A stretch of DNA of 64,000 bases from Tretioscincus oriximinensis. Taxonomy: Eukaryota; Chordata; Lepidosauria; Squamata; Gymnophthalmidae. The notes beneath the pieces are model-generated. The model saw nothing but the letters and a program-made list of their open reading frames with translations. It was not told the origin of the DNA and did no database searches. This document shows positions 1-11,200 of the stretch, piece by piece. The DNA lies in the NCBI GenBank assembly GCA_022410635.1, contig JAJVDF010000302.1, forward strand, positions 39,519 through 103,518, in the 5' to 3' direction. Position numbers and translations under genes: made by a program. Numbering within the stretch: position 1 is the first letter of the stretch; each line of letters begins with the position of its first letter.

Positions 1-35
1 TGAACAGTTTTCTGAATACGTACAGAAATGGTGCT

Positions 36-768
36 TGTGGCAGATACAAAAGACCACAAGGTTTGGAATGTATTTTTCTTGCTTTAAATCACAGAGGGAG
101 GGGGGGAGAGCAGGCCTGCCCAGAGGTGTGGTTTCCTGATTCCCTGGTTGGGAGGGGGTGAGGCTGGGGGAGCCAGCCAATAGGGCTTCGAGTAACTGGC
201 TGGCCAGACTATAAAAAGGAGACTGACCAGGGCTACGGGCCTTTCTGTGGGGGCGACTTGTAGTGATAAACAAGTCTACAGGGGGTCCACTGTCAGTCAG
301 CATCCAAGGGGTGGGGCTACAGTGTTGTATGGTAGCCTGGAAGGGACTTAGTTGTGACTAGGCCTTGGCTTGCCAGAAATTAGCTGTGTCTATAACTTTA
401 GAAGGGAACTGCTTCTATGTTTCTGGTTCTACGGTGATGTGTGTGCATTCTGGTTAGAGTGGAAAAGCTCTAACTGCATTTCTTTTTCAATACCATTCAT
501 TTCACCTTTGTAACAATAAACGTTCTTGATTATTTATATTTTAAACAGTCTTTTTAATTTTTTTTACCCACAAACCACTAAATGTGAAAGCAACTTAAGA
601 GACTGAGATAAAGTCCAAAGTTAGAACCCAAAGGGCCTTTATGTAAAGGTGGGATACTGCTGGGAGCCCAAGCGAGCCGTGGGTGCTTGTAGGGTCTCAG
701 GGTTAGTAGTGTGGTACCTCTAGCCTTAAGGGTCAATGCACCTGGGCCCTCAGGCAGAGGTCGCCACA
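36..768 (+). mobile_element. Solo LTR, family 1, diverged copy
   Basis: The segment begins TGTGG and ends CGCCACA. It is alignable by eye with the cleaner copies at 22322-23059 and 55503-56244: a GAGGGAGGGGG stretch near 110, a CCAAT-like box, TATAAAAAG near 211, and a closing block that ends GGTCGCCACA. No internal retroviral or gypsy-type coding region adjoins it, so it is a solo LTR. The flanking 5-mers GTGCT and GTAGT match only in part, which fits an old insertion. Confidence 0.7.
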
Positions 769-774
769 GTAGTT

Positions 775-1600
775 GACGCGATTATTCCATAGTCAGGGGG
801 CAGCTACATAGAAGGCCCTACGGAGAAGTAGCTACAAGCTTCTATATAAAAAGCAAAGTGGGCTACTTAAATTTAATGAAAGATCTATCGTGTTTCCTTG
901 AAAATAAGGCAGGTTCTTAAATTAATTTTTGCTCCAAAAGATGCATTAGGGCTTATTTTCAGGGGATGTCTTATTTTTACATGAATAACAACCTACACTT
1001 ATTCTTGAACAAAAAAAAAATCAAAAATCTTTATTACTTTTCTCCTTCCTTCCTTTTCTGTTTCCTTTTTTTCCCTGCCTCCCCCCATCCAATGTGTCTC
1101 CCCTTCTGCCTCTCCCTCCTCCCGCTTATTTTACTGTTCGCCGCACTGAGACTTTCGGATATGAGGCAGGGTATAAATAAATAAATAAATAAATAGTGGG
1201 AGGAGGAATGTCAAGGGCTCAGGTGAATTTGTTATATTGAAATTTTGTTAAAACGAAACACATTGTAAACAACATTACACTTATGGGCATTCTGTCGGGA
1301 TTTTCAATGGGTTTGTTACACTGTAAATTTTGTTATAATGGGGTTTTAACTGTACTATTCTCCCTTCTTGCTGCTCTCCTCCTCCCTCTCCTGGCCAAGT
1401 GTTTTACTCTCCTCCCTCTCTTTTTGTTTTGTAAAGTTGTCTGGACACAATTTGAGTAGACTTTTTATGAACTGTAACTAGGGCTCATTTTTGGAGTAGG
1501 GTTTGTATTTCAAGCATCCTCAAATATTCTGAAAAACCATACTAGGGCTTATTTTTGGGATAGGTCTTATTTTGAGGGACAGTATTACTCACAGCTAGTG
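775..1600. repeat. Dispersed DNA-element debris, no gene
   Basis: No coding exon is visible. At 889-965 and again at 1478-1590 the sequence has the GAAAATAAG...CTTATTTTC pattern of a dispersed DNA-transposon-like repeat; a related piece is at 45920-46020. A SINE 3' tail ending in (AAAT)n lies at 1143-1195. GTF2H3 exon 4 would be expected on the minus strand here or further left, but I do not see it. Confidence 0.45.
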
Positions 1601-1763
1601 GCTGGATGGGCGTCTCAAAGAAGCAAAAGAAGCAAAACTGAGCAGCCATTGCTGTTCTCAGAATCAACTGTTTTCAAATTGCCTTTATCCTTTCCAGCCC
1701 CTGTAATTCCCTGCTTTGTTCTTCACGGAGAACCTTGACTTTTCAGAAACAAAACTCAAGTAC

Positions 1764-2299
1764 CTTTCTTGTACGTGACTGGCAATCACAGCAAGCTTGT
1801 TGTTGCGATTCATAAATAAGTGGGAATTTCCCAACACCATGGCTGCATCGAGGCATTTCGATAATGTAAGCTGCAAAGAAAAGGAGAAAGAGTTCACTAA
1901 AAGAGCTTGTCAAAGACGTCTGCACGTATATTTATTTGGGGTTTATAACACTGTGCCCGTAACATCATGCACCCATTAGATTATGTCTGTGTCCAGGCAG
2001 ACTAACTGAGGTAAACGGGTGTTGGTACAAGTATCAAAGTTCCAAAAAACGATGGTTCAGCAGTAATACAACTGCTAACTGAGAAGCTGCACCCACGCTC
2101 TACAATTAAAATACTGTTTTGTTTATTTTCAGTGACAGGACGTTTCACCAGCATTCTCAATAATGAGTAGTTATGAAAGACAACAAAGCTCATGAAGAAC
2201 AACAACAAAAAAGTTTTACCTCTGCTCCTCTTAGTGCTTGCTTTCCCCACCAGATAGGGTTTGTGTCAATTACAATGACTAACAAGTTAAGTTCATCAT
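1764..2299 (-). CDS. GTF2H3: GTF2H3 (TFIIH subunit p34), two internal exons
   Basis: GTF2H3 is the p34 subunit of the TFIIH core, which acts in transcription initiation and nucleotide excision repair in the nucleus; its N-terminal half is a von Willebrand A-like fold. Two exons are visible on the minus strand. Exon 2220-2299 encodes [20 protein letters not shown] and a few more residues, and exon 1764-1870 encodes [19 protein letters not shown] followed by [15 protein letters not shown]. Both have AG acceptors and GT donors with matching phase, and together they correspond closely to the N-terminus of the human protein as I remember it. The first exon (only a few codons) was not found in the promoter region, and the later exons lie left of the window. 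Orientation is divergent from EIF2B1, as in human. Confidence 0.93.
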
Positions 2300-2597
2300 C
2301 TAAAAATAATAAACACATATACACATTATACCAAGGTGGTAGAATTCAAAGAAGCAATTGTGGTAGATTTCAAAGAAATAGTCATGTTAATCTCAGTCTA
2401 TTATGTCTATCTATCGATCTTGCCTGCTGCCATCCATCTGAAAGTAGCATCTTACAAGCTAACAACAACAAAAAAGGAGGCAGTAGGGTCTTTTGTAGAC
2501 AAACCCAAAAATCCCTAAAAGAAGAACAAAAGCAAAACAATGGTCTCCAAACAGCAAGAAAAAAAGAAAAGCACAAATGCAGCAGAAGTAATTATTA

Positions 2598-2815
2598 TTG
2601 TTATTGTTAGTTATATTATTATTATTATTGTTGTTGTTATTATTATTATTGTTATTATTATTATTATTGTTATTATTATTATTGTTATTATTGTTATTGT
2701 TGTTATTGTTGTTGTTGCTCTTGTTGTTGTTCTTGTTGTTCTTGTTGTTCTTCTTGTTCTTCTTGTTATTGCTACCATTATTACTACTACTACTACTTCT
2801 ACTAGTAGTAGTGGT
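2598..2815. repeat. TTA/TTG trinucleotide microsatellite
   Basis: An imperfect ATT/GTT/CTT array of about 220 bp drifts from TTA units to TTG and CTT units and ends in CTA units. It lies in GTF2H3 intron 1. Translated, it gives poly-Leu, poly-Val and poly-Ile runs, which are artefacts. Confidence 0.9.
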
Positions 2816-2859
2816 AGTATAAATAAATTTTATTAGATGTGGCTGTTTTTAAATATGCT

Positions 2860-2935
2860 GTGTTTTTATTGTTAACCGCCCTGAGACCTCCGGGTATACA
2901 GTGGTATAAAAATGTAAATAAATAATAAATAAATA
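2860..2935 (+). repeat. SINE/LINE 3' tail (CCGCCCTGAGACC type)
   Basis: The block AACCGCCCTGAGACCTCCGG is followed by GGTATAAAAATG and an (AAAT)n tail. The same tail recurs on the plus strand at about 1143, 11725, 50329, 53030 and 61125, and on the minus strand at about 12240, 13325, 26325, 36755, 42225, 48520, 49450 and 51540. Confidence 0.75.
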
Positions 2936-3153
2936 TAAACGTAAGGGAAATGTCATGTAGATAAAGCATATATAAAACACTGTATCAAATGTGTTCACTT
3001 ATAATACAATCAAAATACAAAAATAATAGCTAAAATTCTAATAAAACCACCTAATATAGCAAAATGTAAAAGAATGACCAAATGTTAAAACGATAGCTCC
3101 ACAAACTGTGGGTCCAAGGATTCCTCTCTGGATTTTGCAAGTGACCAGAGAGG

Positions 3154-3957
3154 CATATTTTTGTATTTTGCTTGTTTATAAGTGTACACATTTGTTAATG
3201 TGTTACATATATTGATATTCTCTATATTAATAAATACACACACACACANNNNNNNNNNNNNNNNNNNNNNNNNNNNNNNNNNNNNNNNNNNNNNNNNNNN
3301 NNNNNNNNNNNNNNNNNNNNNNNNNNNNNNNNNNNNNNNNNNNNNNNNNNNNNNNNNNNNNNNNNNNNNNNNNNNNNNNNNNNNNNNNNNNNNNNNNNNN
3401 NNNNNNNNNNNNNNNNNNNNNNNNNNNNNNNNNNNNNNNNNNNNNNNNNNNNNNNNNNNNNNNNNNNNNNNNNNNNNNNNNNNNNNNNNNNNNNNNNNNN
3501 NNNNNNNNNNNNNNNNNNNNNNNNNNNNNNNNNNNNNNNNNNNNNNNNNNNNNNNNNNNNNNNNNNNNNNNNNNNNNNNNNNNNNNNNNNNNNNNNNNNN
3601 NNNNNNNNNNNNNNNNNNNNNNNNNNNNNNNNNNNNNNNNNNNNNNNNNNNNNNNNNNNNNNNNNNNNNNNNNNNNNNNNNNNNNNNNNNNNNNNNNNNN
3701 NNNNNNNNNNNNNNNNNNNNNNNNNNNNNNNNNNNNNNNNNNNNNNNNNNNNNNNNNNNNNNNNNNNNNNNNNNNNNNNNNNNNNNNNNNNNNNNNNNNN
3801 NNNNNNNNNNNNNNNNNNNNNNNNNNNNNNACACACACACACACTCACACACACACACACACACTCACACACACACATATTTTTGTATTTTGCTTGTTTA
3901 TAAGTGTACACATTTGTTAATGTGTTACATATATTGATATTCTTTATATTAATAAAT

Positions 3958-3972
<15 letters not shown>
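3154..3972. repeat. Tandem duplication with (CA)n around an assembly gap
   Basis: The 95 bp at 3154-3248 (CATATTTTTGTATTTTGC through AATAAATACACACACACA) reappear almost unchanged at 3876-3972. Between them lie N bases 3249-3830 and a (CA)n tract with TCAC interruptions. The gap therefore sits inside a tandem array, whose true copy number is unknown. GTF2H3 intron 1. Confidence 0.85.
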
Positions 3973-3992
<20 letters not shown>

Positions 3993-4080
3993 CACACACA
4001 TTTGTATTGTAGTTGCACATATATGGATATAAGTGTGTACAGCACCCTGTATGTACGTATATGTGTGTGTATGTTTTAAT

Positions 4081-4590
4081 AAAAGGACGTAAGTGGAGCC
4101 CTGCTGAATGGGGCCGGAGCCCATCTAGCCCAGCATTCTGTCTCACACAGGGGGCCACCAATTGCAATTGGGCAGCCTGGAACAGGAGAAGGCAAAATCT
4201 TCAACTGTTCTCGACGCCCTGCAAATGGTACTGCAGGAATCCTGCCTGTTGCTCCATCTCAGAGCCAGCATCAAAACATGCATTCTAAGAACATAAGAAC
4301 ATCAGAAGAGCCATCCTGGATCAGGCCACAGCCCCCCTAGTCCAGCCTTCTGTCCCCACAGAGGCCCACCAGATGCCCCTGGGCAGCCTGAACAGAGGAA
4401 AGCAAAATATGCTCCTGTTCATGACTCCCTGCAAATGGTACCTCAGGAGTCCTGCCTGTGGCTCCATCTCAGAGCCAGCATCAAAACATGCATCCTAGGA
4501 GCTCTTTATACCCTTGCCTTCCATGAACTTGTCTAATCCTGTCTTAAAGCAATCCAGGTTGATAGCTATCACCACCTCTTCTCACCTGCA
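4081..4590 (-). mobile_element. Two CR1 LINE 3' ends, tandem
   Basis: Two 3'-terminal CR1 fragments lie head to tail (about 4081-4286 and 4287-4590). Both carry the conserved block that reads GGATCAGGCCACAGCC...CCTGGGCAGCCTGAACAGAG on the plus strand, which is the reverse complement of a CR1 3' end. The second begins with the AACATAAG tail units. Confidence 0.8.
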
Positions 4591-4649
4591 CTCATAGCGT
4601 CCAACAATGCATGGGCAACACACAGCGTAGAGAGCAGGCAATCCGTTGT

Positions 4650-5213
4650 CGCCAAATAAATGACGCCATACAAGTCACCTCGCAGGCAGGGCGCACAACC
4701 GACGCTGCCTTGATGACATCAGATCAGAAGCATTAGCCCTGTTCCGCCGGGAGCATCCGGGAGACAGGACTTCCCAGAGCCTTTGTGCGCATGCCCAGTC
4801 GGTGTTATAAGCTTCGCAGGCCTTTTGCGCGCATCCCCAGTTGCTCTTACAAGGCTTCCCGCTGCTTTTGCGCATGCCCGCAGTAGGTGGTGCAAAAAAG
4901 GCTTCCCGTCGTTTCCTAATAGCGTCACGGCCACGCTCAGTCGCGTTCTTTCATTGTCACCGCCTTGACCCCGTACTCTCTCTCTCTCTCTCTCTCTCTT
5001 TTCAGCCCAATGAGATAGGAATGTTCATGACCACGTGACGTCCCACTCCCAAATTTCCGGAAGTTTGTCCATCCCCGAAGGGCTTCCGGATTATCCAAGC
5101 GGCAATTTGCCGAAGGTTCCTATCTTTTGGTGGGGTTGTTAGGACGACGTGGTCTTGGGATTTTTTTTTTTACTCCTTTTCTATTGATCTATTTTTGTGG
5201 CTGTTTTGGCATT
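4650..5213. promoter_or_regulatory. GTF2H3/EIF2B1 bidirectional promoter region
   Basis: A GC- and CpG-rich stretch, unlike the AT-rich flanks, separates two divergent housekeeping genes. Visible sites include an overlapping E-box and CRE (CCACGTGACGTCCC, 5031-5044), an ETS palindrome TTCCGGAA (5055-5062), a second CTTCCGGA (5083-5090) and a CT microsatellite at 4976-5000. There is no TATA box near the EIF2B1 start. The transcription start sites are inferred only from gene positions. Confidence 0.7.
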
Positions 5214-8200
5214 ATGAATGAAGAAGGTAAGAGGAAAAGGAAAGCTCGATTCGGGTGCTTTGGACTCGGTTTGATTCTAATAATATATTGATATCATAGA
5301 GTCATGGGGATGGGAAGGGACCTTCAGGGGCTCATGGAGTCCAACCTCCTGCTCCATGTAGGATTCATGAAACCATCCCAGGCAGGGGCTGCCCAGCCTC
5401 TGTTTGAAGGCTTCCAGCTAAGGCGAACTCACCACCTCCCGTGGCAAACTGTTCCACTGGTTGATCCCCCTGACTGTCAGAAAGATTCTTCTGATACTTA
5501 TATCTACTTCCTTGCTGTTTCATCCCGTTGTTTCTAGTCCTTCCATATACCAATGAGAACAAAGTTGACCCCTCTGCTCTTTGACAGCCCTTCGGATATT
5601 TGTAGGCAGCTATCAGGTCTCCCCTCAGTCTTCTCTTTTGCAGACTGAACATCCCCAGATCCTTTAAACACTCCTCATAGGACTTCATGGTCTCCAGACC
5701 ACTCACCATCCTTGTAACTCTCTTTTGAACTTGCTCTAGTTTATCAATGTCCTTTTTAAATTGGGATGCCCAGAATTGAACACAGGATTCTAAATCCAAC
5801 CCTAACCTTTGCTCCTTTTTTACTTCCCCCCTGTCCCTTAAACTGTTGTGGTTTCCAGAACTGATAGAAGCCTTCAAAACCCGAATGAAGCAAGATCCAG
5901 ATATTGCCTCTGCTGTAGCTGCCATCCATGTCTTACTGGAGTTCTTAAAGCAGGACAAAGGTACGTAAGATCCCAGGGCTATGTAGGTTTAGATACACCA
6001 TAGAAGACTAAGAAAGAAGTTTCGTTTAGCAGAGATAGGGACCTTCTTCGGGTTTTTTTGCAATCCTAACCAGAAGAATATTTTATAACTAAGCAGAGCA
6101 TATATTGAACATGACTGGTAAATACAAAGTTTCAGCTTTTCATATTATAATTCTGTAATAACATTTTCCCCTCTAGTAAAATACGAATGGGCTGCTTCTA
6201 TTTTGAAAGTACTCTTGAACCTTTCTGTGCTTTTTCTTCTGTCCTTTAGGTGAGACTATTCAAGGACTGAGAGCAAATCTCAAAAACGCTATAGCAACGC
6301 TATCTGGTGTTGATTCCTCAGTAGCTGTTTCCTCAGGAGGGGAACTTTTCTTAAGATTTATCAGTCTCACGTCTCTGGAGAATCCAGTGAGTCTAATTCT
6401 GTTTCTTCTAGAAATCTGTCCAAGATAATATTTGTTTCTTCCATGGTACTTTATATCTCATCCTTGGCCAAAGTATTTGAAACAGCTTCAGTATTTGTCA
6501 GGATTTATTTCCTTTAGAATTGGCTGATTTGATCTCATTACAGTCCAAGGGACTCTCTAAAGTCTTTACCACCAACCCTCGTCTGCAGCTCCATTTCTTT
6601 ATACATTTTTTTTAAAAAAAATTTTAATTTGATTTTCAACAAAAAGAAATACTTTACGTAATCAGCATAACAACATAATGAATTTACATTCAATATCCCC
6701 CTTCCCTCCTCCAGAGTCAGAATACTTTAAATTAGTAGGAGCTTGGGAATAGCTTACGAACTAAAGTCAGTTAAAGATTGAAAATCAGTCTTAAGCTCAA
6801 TTTTTTGGTTGCGTTCCTTAAATTGTTATCTAGATTGCCTTTAAGTTGTTGTTTACATCCTTAGTTTATTCACATTATCGAAGTTGTTAATTTTACAACT
6901 TATCATTTCATCTGAAAGCATTTGTAATATATAAGTGTACCAATTATCGATTGTCCAATTTGCACTATCTTTCCATCCTTATCCAGAGTCATTTGGGCTA
7001 TACAATTAGTTCTTTCAGGATATCTCTCATTTGTAATGTCATGGTATTATTGGCTATCACATGCAAAGGAACCATTTTGTCACTAATCATCACATGATGA
7101 TTTAAGATATACTTAACACTTTTTCTATCTTCCCCCAAAATTGTTGAATGGTATCACAATCCCAGAGCATGTCCTTATAGGTTCCTCAGTTTCCACACCC
7201 GTTGGAATAATATGGGCTAATTGTACGGGTGTTTTATACCATTTATGAACGGTCTTTCTTCTCATTTCTTTAAGCTTATTTAATTTTTCATTTTTAATCT
7301 TCTCACATTCTTTGATAATATCTATCTGTAGATCGTTTGACCATATTCCAAATACCTAATTTCTAGCTTCCTCTTTTTCTCTTTTCTTTGTACATTAAAC
7401 TTTATTTATTGTGTTAACTTGTGAACAATTACGTCATGCACACAAATACTCAAGGTTGGCCCTTGATTAGGATAGGTTCTAAATTAAGCTTTTTGTAGCT
7501 TACACAGCAAAATGTTGAATCCCACTTTGAGTCTTACTTTCCTCCACTTGTTCATTCACTCACCTGCACCTAATTCTAACCAGCCAAGCAAATTATACTT
7601 CCTCTAGGAAAAAATCCCCCATAATTAAAAACTTATTACAATTCTATGCCATGGATGTCAATAAAGCATATTCTCTTGCAGTTAAGTTCTTTGTATGTTG
7701 GCAGGATCTCAGAAATACTAAGTATGGCATCCAGAGTCTATGTCACCTTCTTTTGCTGACGGCTGCCCCGTTCTAGACCAGATTTTCTGAGGCCCAAACT
7801 GGGGTAATTAATATTCATGCTATTTTGCATACTCATGAATATGCAAATTACCCATCAACATGCATACCCCTCTGAAATATCCGCCCAAGAAATCTGCGAA
7901 GCACGTGAGAATTTTTTGAAGCGTGCAAGAAGTTTTGATGTATGTGAGAAATTTTCAGTGTGTGCAAGAAATTTGCATTTGTTTTATTTTGTACTGAGGA
8001 GAGGGGTGCCTTCAGGAGCTGACCCCAGTTGCCTGGAGCCCACTAGTGGTGCAGTGAATTAAAAAATAATAATTTTTTAAAAAAACTATTTTTCCTCAGT
8101 AATAAACGGAGAAATTTCCTCCCAAAACCCCAGGTCCCCCCCCCCCTCAAAAGGGGTCATCTGGTCACCCTACCCTATGCCACCTTCCAACCTTGCCTTT

Positions 8201-11200
8201 TGTGACTGTTTTTCTTCCTTTCAGGACTTTTCCAAATGCAAAGCAATTATGATTCAGCGTGGGGAAGATTTCCTCTGCCGAATCTCCCAATCAAGGAGCA
8301 AAATTGCCAAACTCTGCCACACGTTTATCAAAGATGGTGGTGTAAGTTAACCTAACCTTTGGAATGTCTGTTGTATGTTTATTTCCGTGGGAGCTGGTCT
8401 GGGCCCAGGCACAAAGTGAGTGGAAGATTTGGGAACTCTTAGATCAGAGTTCTTACATAAAATCTGGGATAGAGCTTTAGACCTTCAGTGGGTGTGAAAA
8501 AACTATCCCCCCCACCCTTTCTGGTCTGACAGCCATTAGAAACTGCACCTAGTGAAAAATCCTCTTTTCTATAGAAAGGAAGCCAGACGTAAACAATAAT
8601 TATCTACCAGCTTCCAGTTTGCCTATTTCCTGGCAGAATGTCTGTTTCCTGTTTATGGTTTTAAGTTGTTTTTGTCTGCTTTTCTATGCTAGTTTTTTTA
8701 CAAAGTCAAGTGCTTATTAAAAGCTCCTCAGCTTCACAAGCTGGCAGTGGAAGCAGAAGCCTAAATGTGAGAGAACATAAGAACATAAGAAGAGCCATAC
8801 TGGATCAGGCCACAGCCCATCGAGTCCAGCATTCTGTGTCACACAGAGGCCCACCAGATGCACCTGGGCAGTCCGAACAGAGGAAAGCAAAATATGCTGC
8901 TCCTGTTCGTGACTCCCTGCAAATGGTATTTCAAGAGTCCTGCCTGTTGCTCCATCCCGGAGGCGACATCCAGACAACTATCTTAGTATCCATTTATACC
9001 CTTAGTGTCCATAAACCTGTCTAGCCCTGTCTTGAAACTATCCAAGCTGTTAGCTACCACTACCTCTTCAGGAAGTAAATTCCACAGGCCGATGACCCTC
9101 TGGGTGAAAAAATACTTTCCTTTGTCTGTTCTCACTTTTCTACCCAACAGTTTTAAGGAGGGCCCCCTGGTCCTAGTGTTGTGGGAGAGAGAAAACATTT
9201 TTTCTCTATTCACTCTGTCGATCCCATGCATGATTTTGTACACTTCAATCAGATCACCTCTCAAACGTCTCCTTTCAAGGCTGAAGAGGCCCAGACGTTG
9301 CAGCCTTGCTTCGTAAGGGAGAAGTGAAGCAGAACTGTTGTGCTGGTAGCGGAGGCTGCTGGAAAGCATAGTCCAAGTAGGTGGCAGCCTCTTCTACCCA
9401 ACCTGTGTAGAGCCCTCTCCTGCAGACTAAAACTCCTATCCTGTAACACAGCTAGCCATGGGAGGGAAGAGGTTTCCTTTGCCAATCTGTGCCCAGATCC
9501 ACCCGTAGGGAACATTTTACACCTTGCAGGAAGTTGGTTGGGGGACCCGTCTATAGCCAATAAAGATCGAAAATACTATCCTGAATTTTATGTGGGAACC
9601 CTAGCTTAGGTACAGATACAAAATTCAGGATTGGAATCAGATGTAGAAACAAAATTTAGACTTGGGAAAGTTATTGAAAGGGGTCTTGGATTTATTTAAT
9701 TCAGCCCTTCGTAATGCAAAATAGGGTAACAGCAAAATAATGTCCATCTTCTGCTTAAATATTTCCAGTAATTAAGAGTCTATCAATTATTGGAGAAGTT
9801 AATCCAGAGGCCCAGTGACCACTTTCCCAGTTTAGGCCCTACATCTCTTCTCCTGCAATTGATTGCATCTTCTGGCATAACATTTGACAAACTGTTGCAC
9901 CACTGTGAGACAGCCCTTGTGTCTCCACAAAACCTTCTCTACTTCAACATAATGCAGAAGTGTATTGCTCAGTTTCTGTGTTTTTAGCAAATAAAAGCCC
10001 TTTCGCTACTAAGCCTTATTCTGGGCTCTACCTCAGTACAGGGTTTGGTCAGCCACATGCCAGTGTAGATGCATTTAGATGTCAGGGTCCTATTCTAAGC
10101 CATAGCCTGGAGCAGACCTGGGCAAGGGGCGGCCCGAGGGCCACATGCGGCCCTCCTACTGTCTCTGACCGGCCCGCCCCTCTTAGCTCAGAGTTATATA
10201 CAGTATTGGGTAGAACTGAGTTAACTATATTAATCCGGCCCTCTAAAACCACCCCAATTTCTCATGCGGCTCCTTGGGAAAAATTAATTGCCCACCCCTG
10301 GCCTGGAGTAAGGCTCAGTGGGGACAGGGCCAAATTTTCATTTATTCACCAGGAGGGATCTGATTTGGGATGTCGTTAGGACTACCTTTTAAAATTAATG
10401 TTTCCTCGAACATCTTTCGTGCCCCTTCAAAGCCTTTTGGCCTTAGTTTATTCTTGCATTAATATATCACCTTTCTGCCCTCCTGTTGCGTCCCGAGCCC
10501 GGCTTACAGGACCTTCTGGGTCCTGTAGATGTAGATGTGGCCGCAGACTAATGGCTAGCTGTGTGCTGCTGCAATGGTGTTAAATATATACAGCTAATCC
10601 ATACTCGCTTTGAGTTACAATAGATATCCAGGCTTTAGGCCCGGCAGATAGAAATTACCCCAGCTTTTCACTCAGAAATCTTGGGGACCTTAAGCCATGT
10701 GCTTCAGCCCGGCAGATAGAAAAGGGGAGGGCTAAAGAAAGAGATCGTGACACCAGATGGTAAGCAGGAACAAAAGACATATTTAATTTCTGCAGCTGGT
10801 ATTTAAGCTCCAGCCAGAGGAGGCGTGGTTAGGCTGACCAGATGACCCCTTTTGGGTGGGGTAGAAACCCGGTTTTGGAGTGCCTCACGGTTTTTGCTGA
10901 GGAAAATTTTTTTGAAAAAAAGTTTTTTTTCCGAAAAAAAATCTTTTTTTAATCATTTTTTTCCTCAGGAAAAACCGGGAGGTACCACAAAACCAGGTTT
11001 TCGTCGTCGTCGTCCCCCCAAAAAAAAGGGGTCATCTGGTCAGCCTAATCAGGTTGCAAGCGAAGACAATGATTGGAGGAGGGTGTGTCCAAGCAAGTCA
11101 GGTGGTCAGAAATCTCCCATACTGCTTTGTTCTGCGATGCCTTCCTGTTGGTAGAAGAAGGTCCTTGCCATGCGGTGTTCCATATGGCTGTCTCCATCTT

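Noticed and set aside
2540..2836. Open frames encoding poly-Leu/Val/Ile
   Set aside because: They are the translated trinucleotide microsatellite; no splice sites or start context.
3085..4124. Long open frames across the N run on both strands
   Set aside because: Unknown bases cannot carry stops, so the frames are artefacts of the gap and the CA repeat. The same holds for frames over 25610-25921.
4675..4875. GTF2H3 exon 1 from a minus-strand ATG near 4710 with a GTGACT donor near 4681
   Set aside because: It leaves two bases, whereas exon 2 needs one; the joined frame hits a stop at once.
9005..9316. Recurrent protein with [16 protein letters not shown] (also near 30398, 45362 and 62651)
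   Set aside because: It is the antisense reading of the CR1 ORF2 C-terminus; repeated presence reflects CR1 copies, not a gene family.
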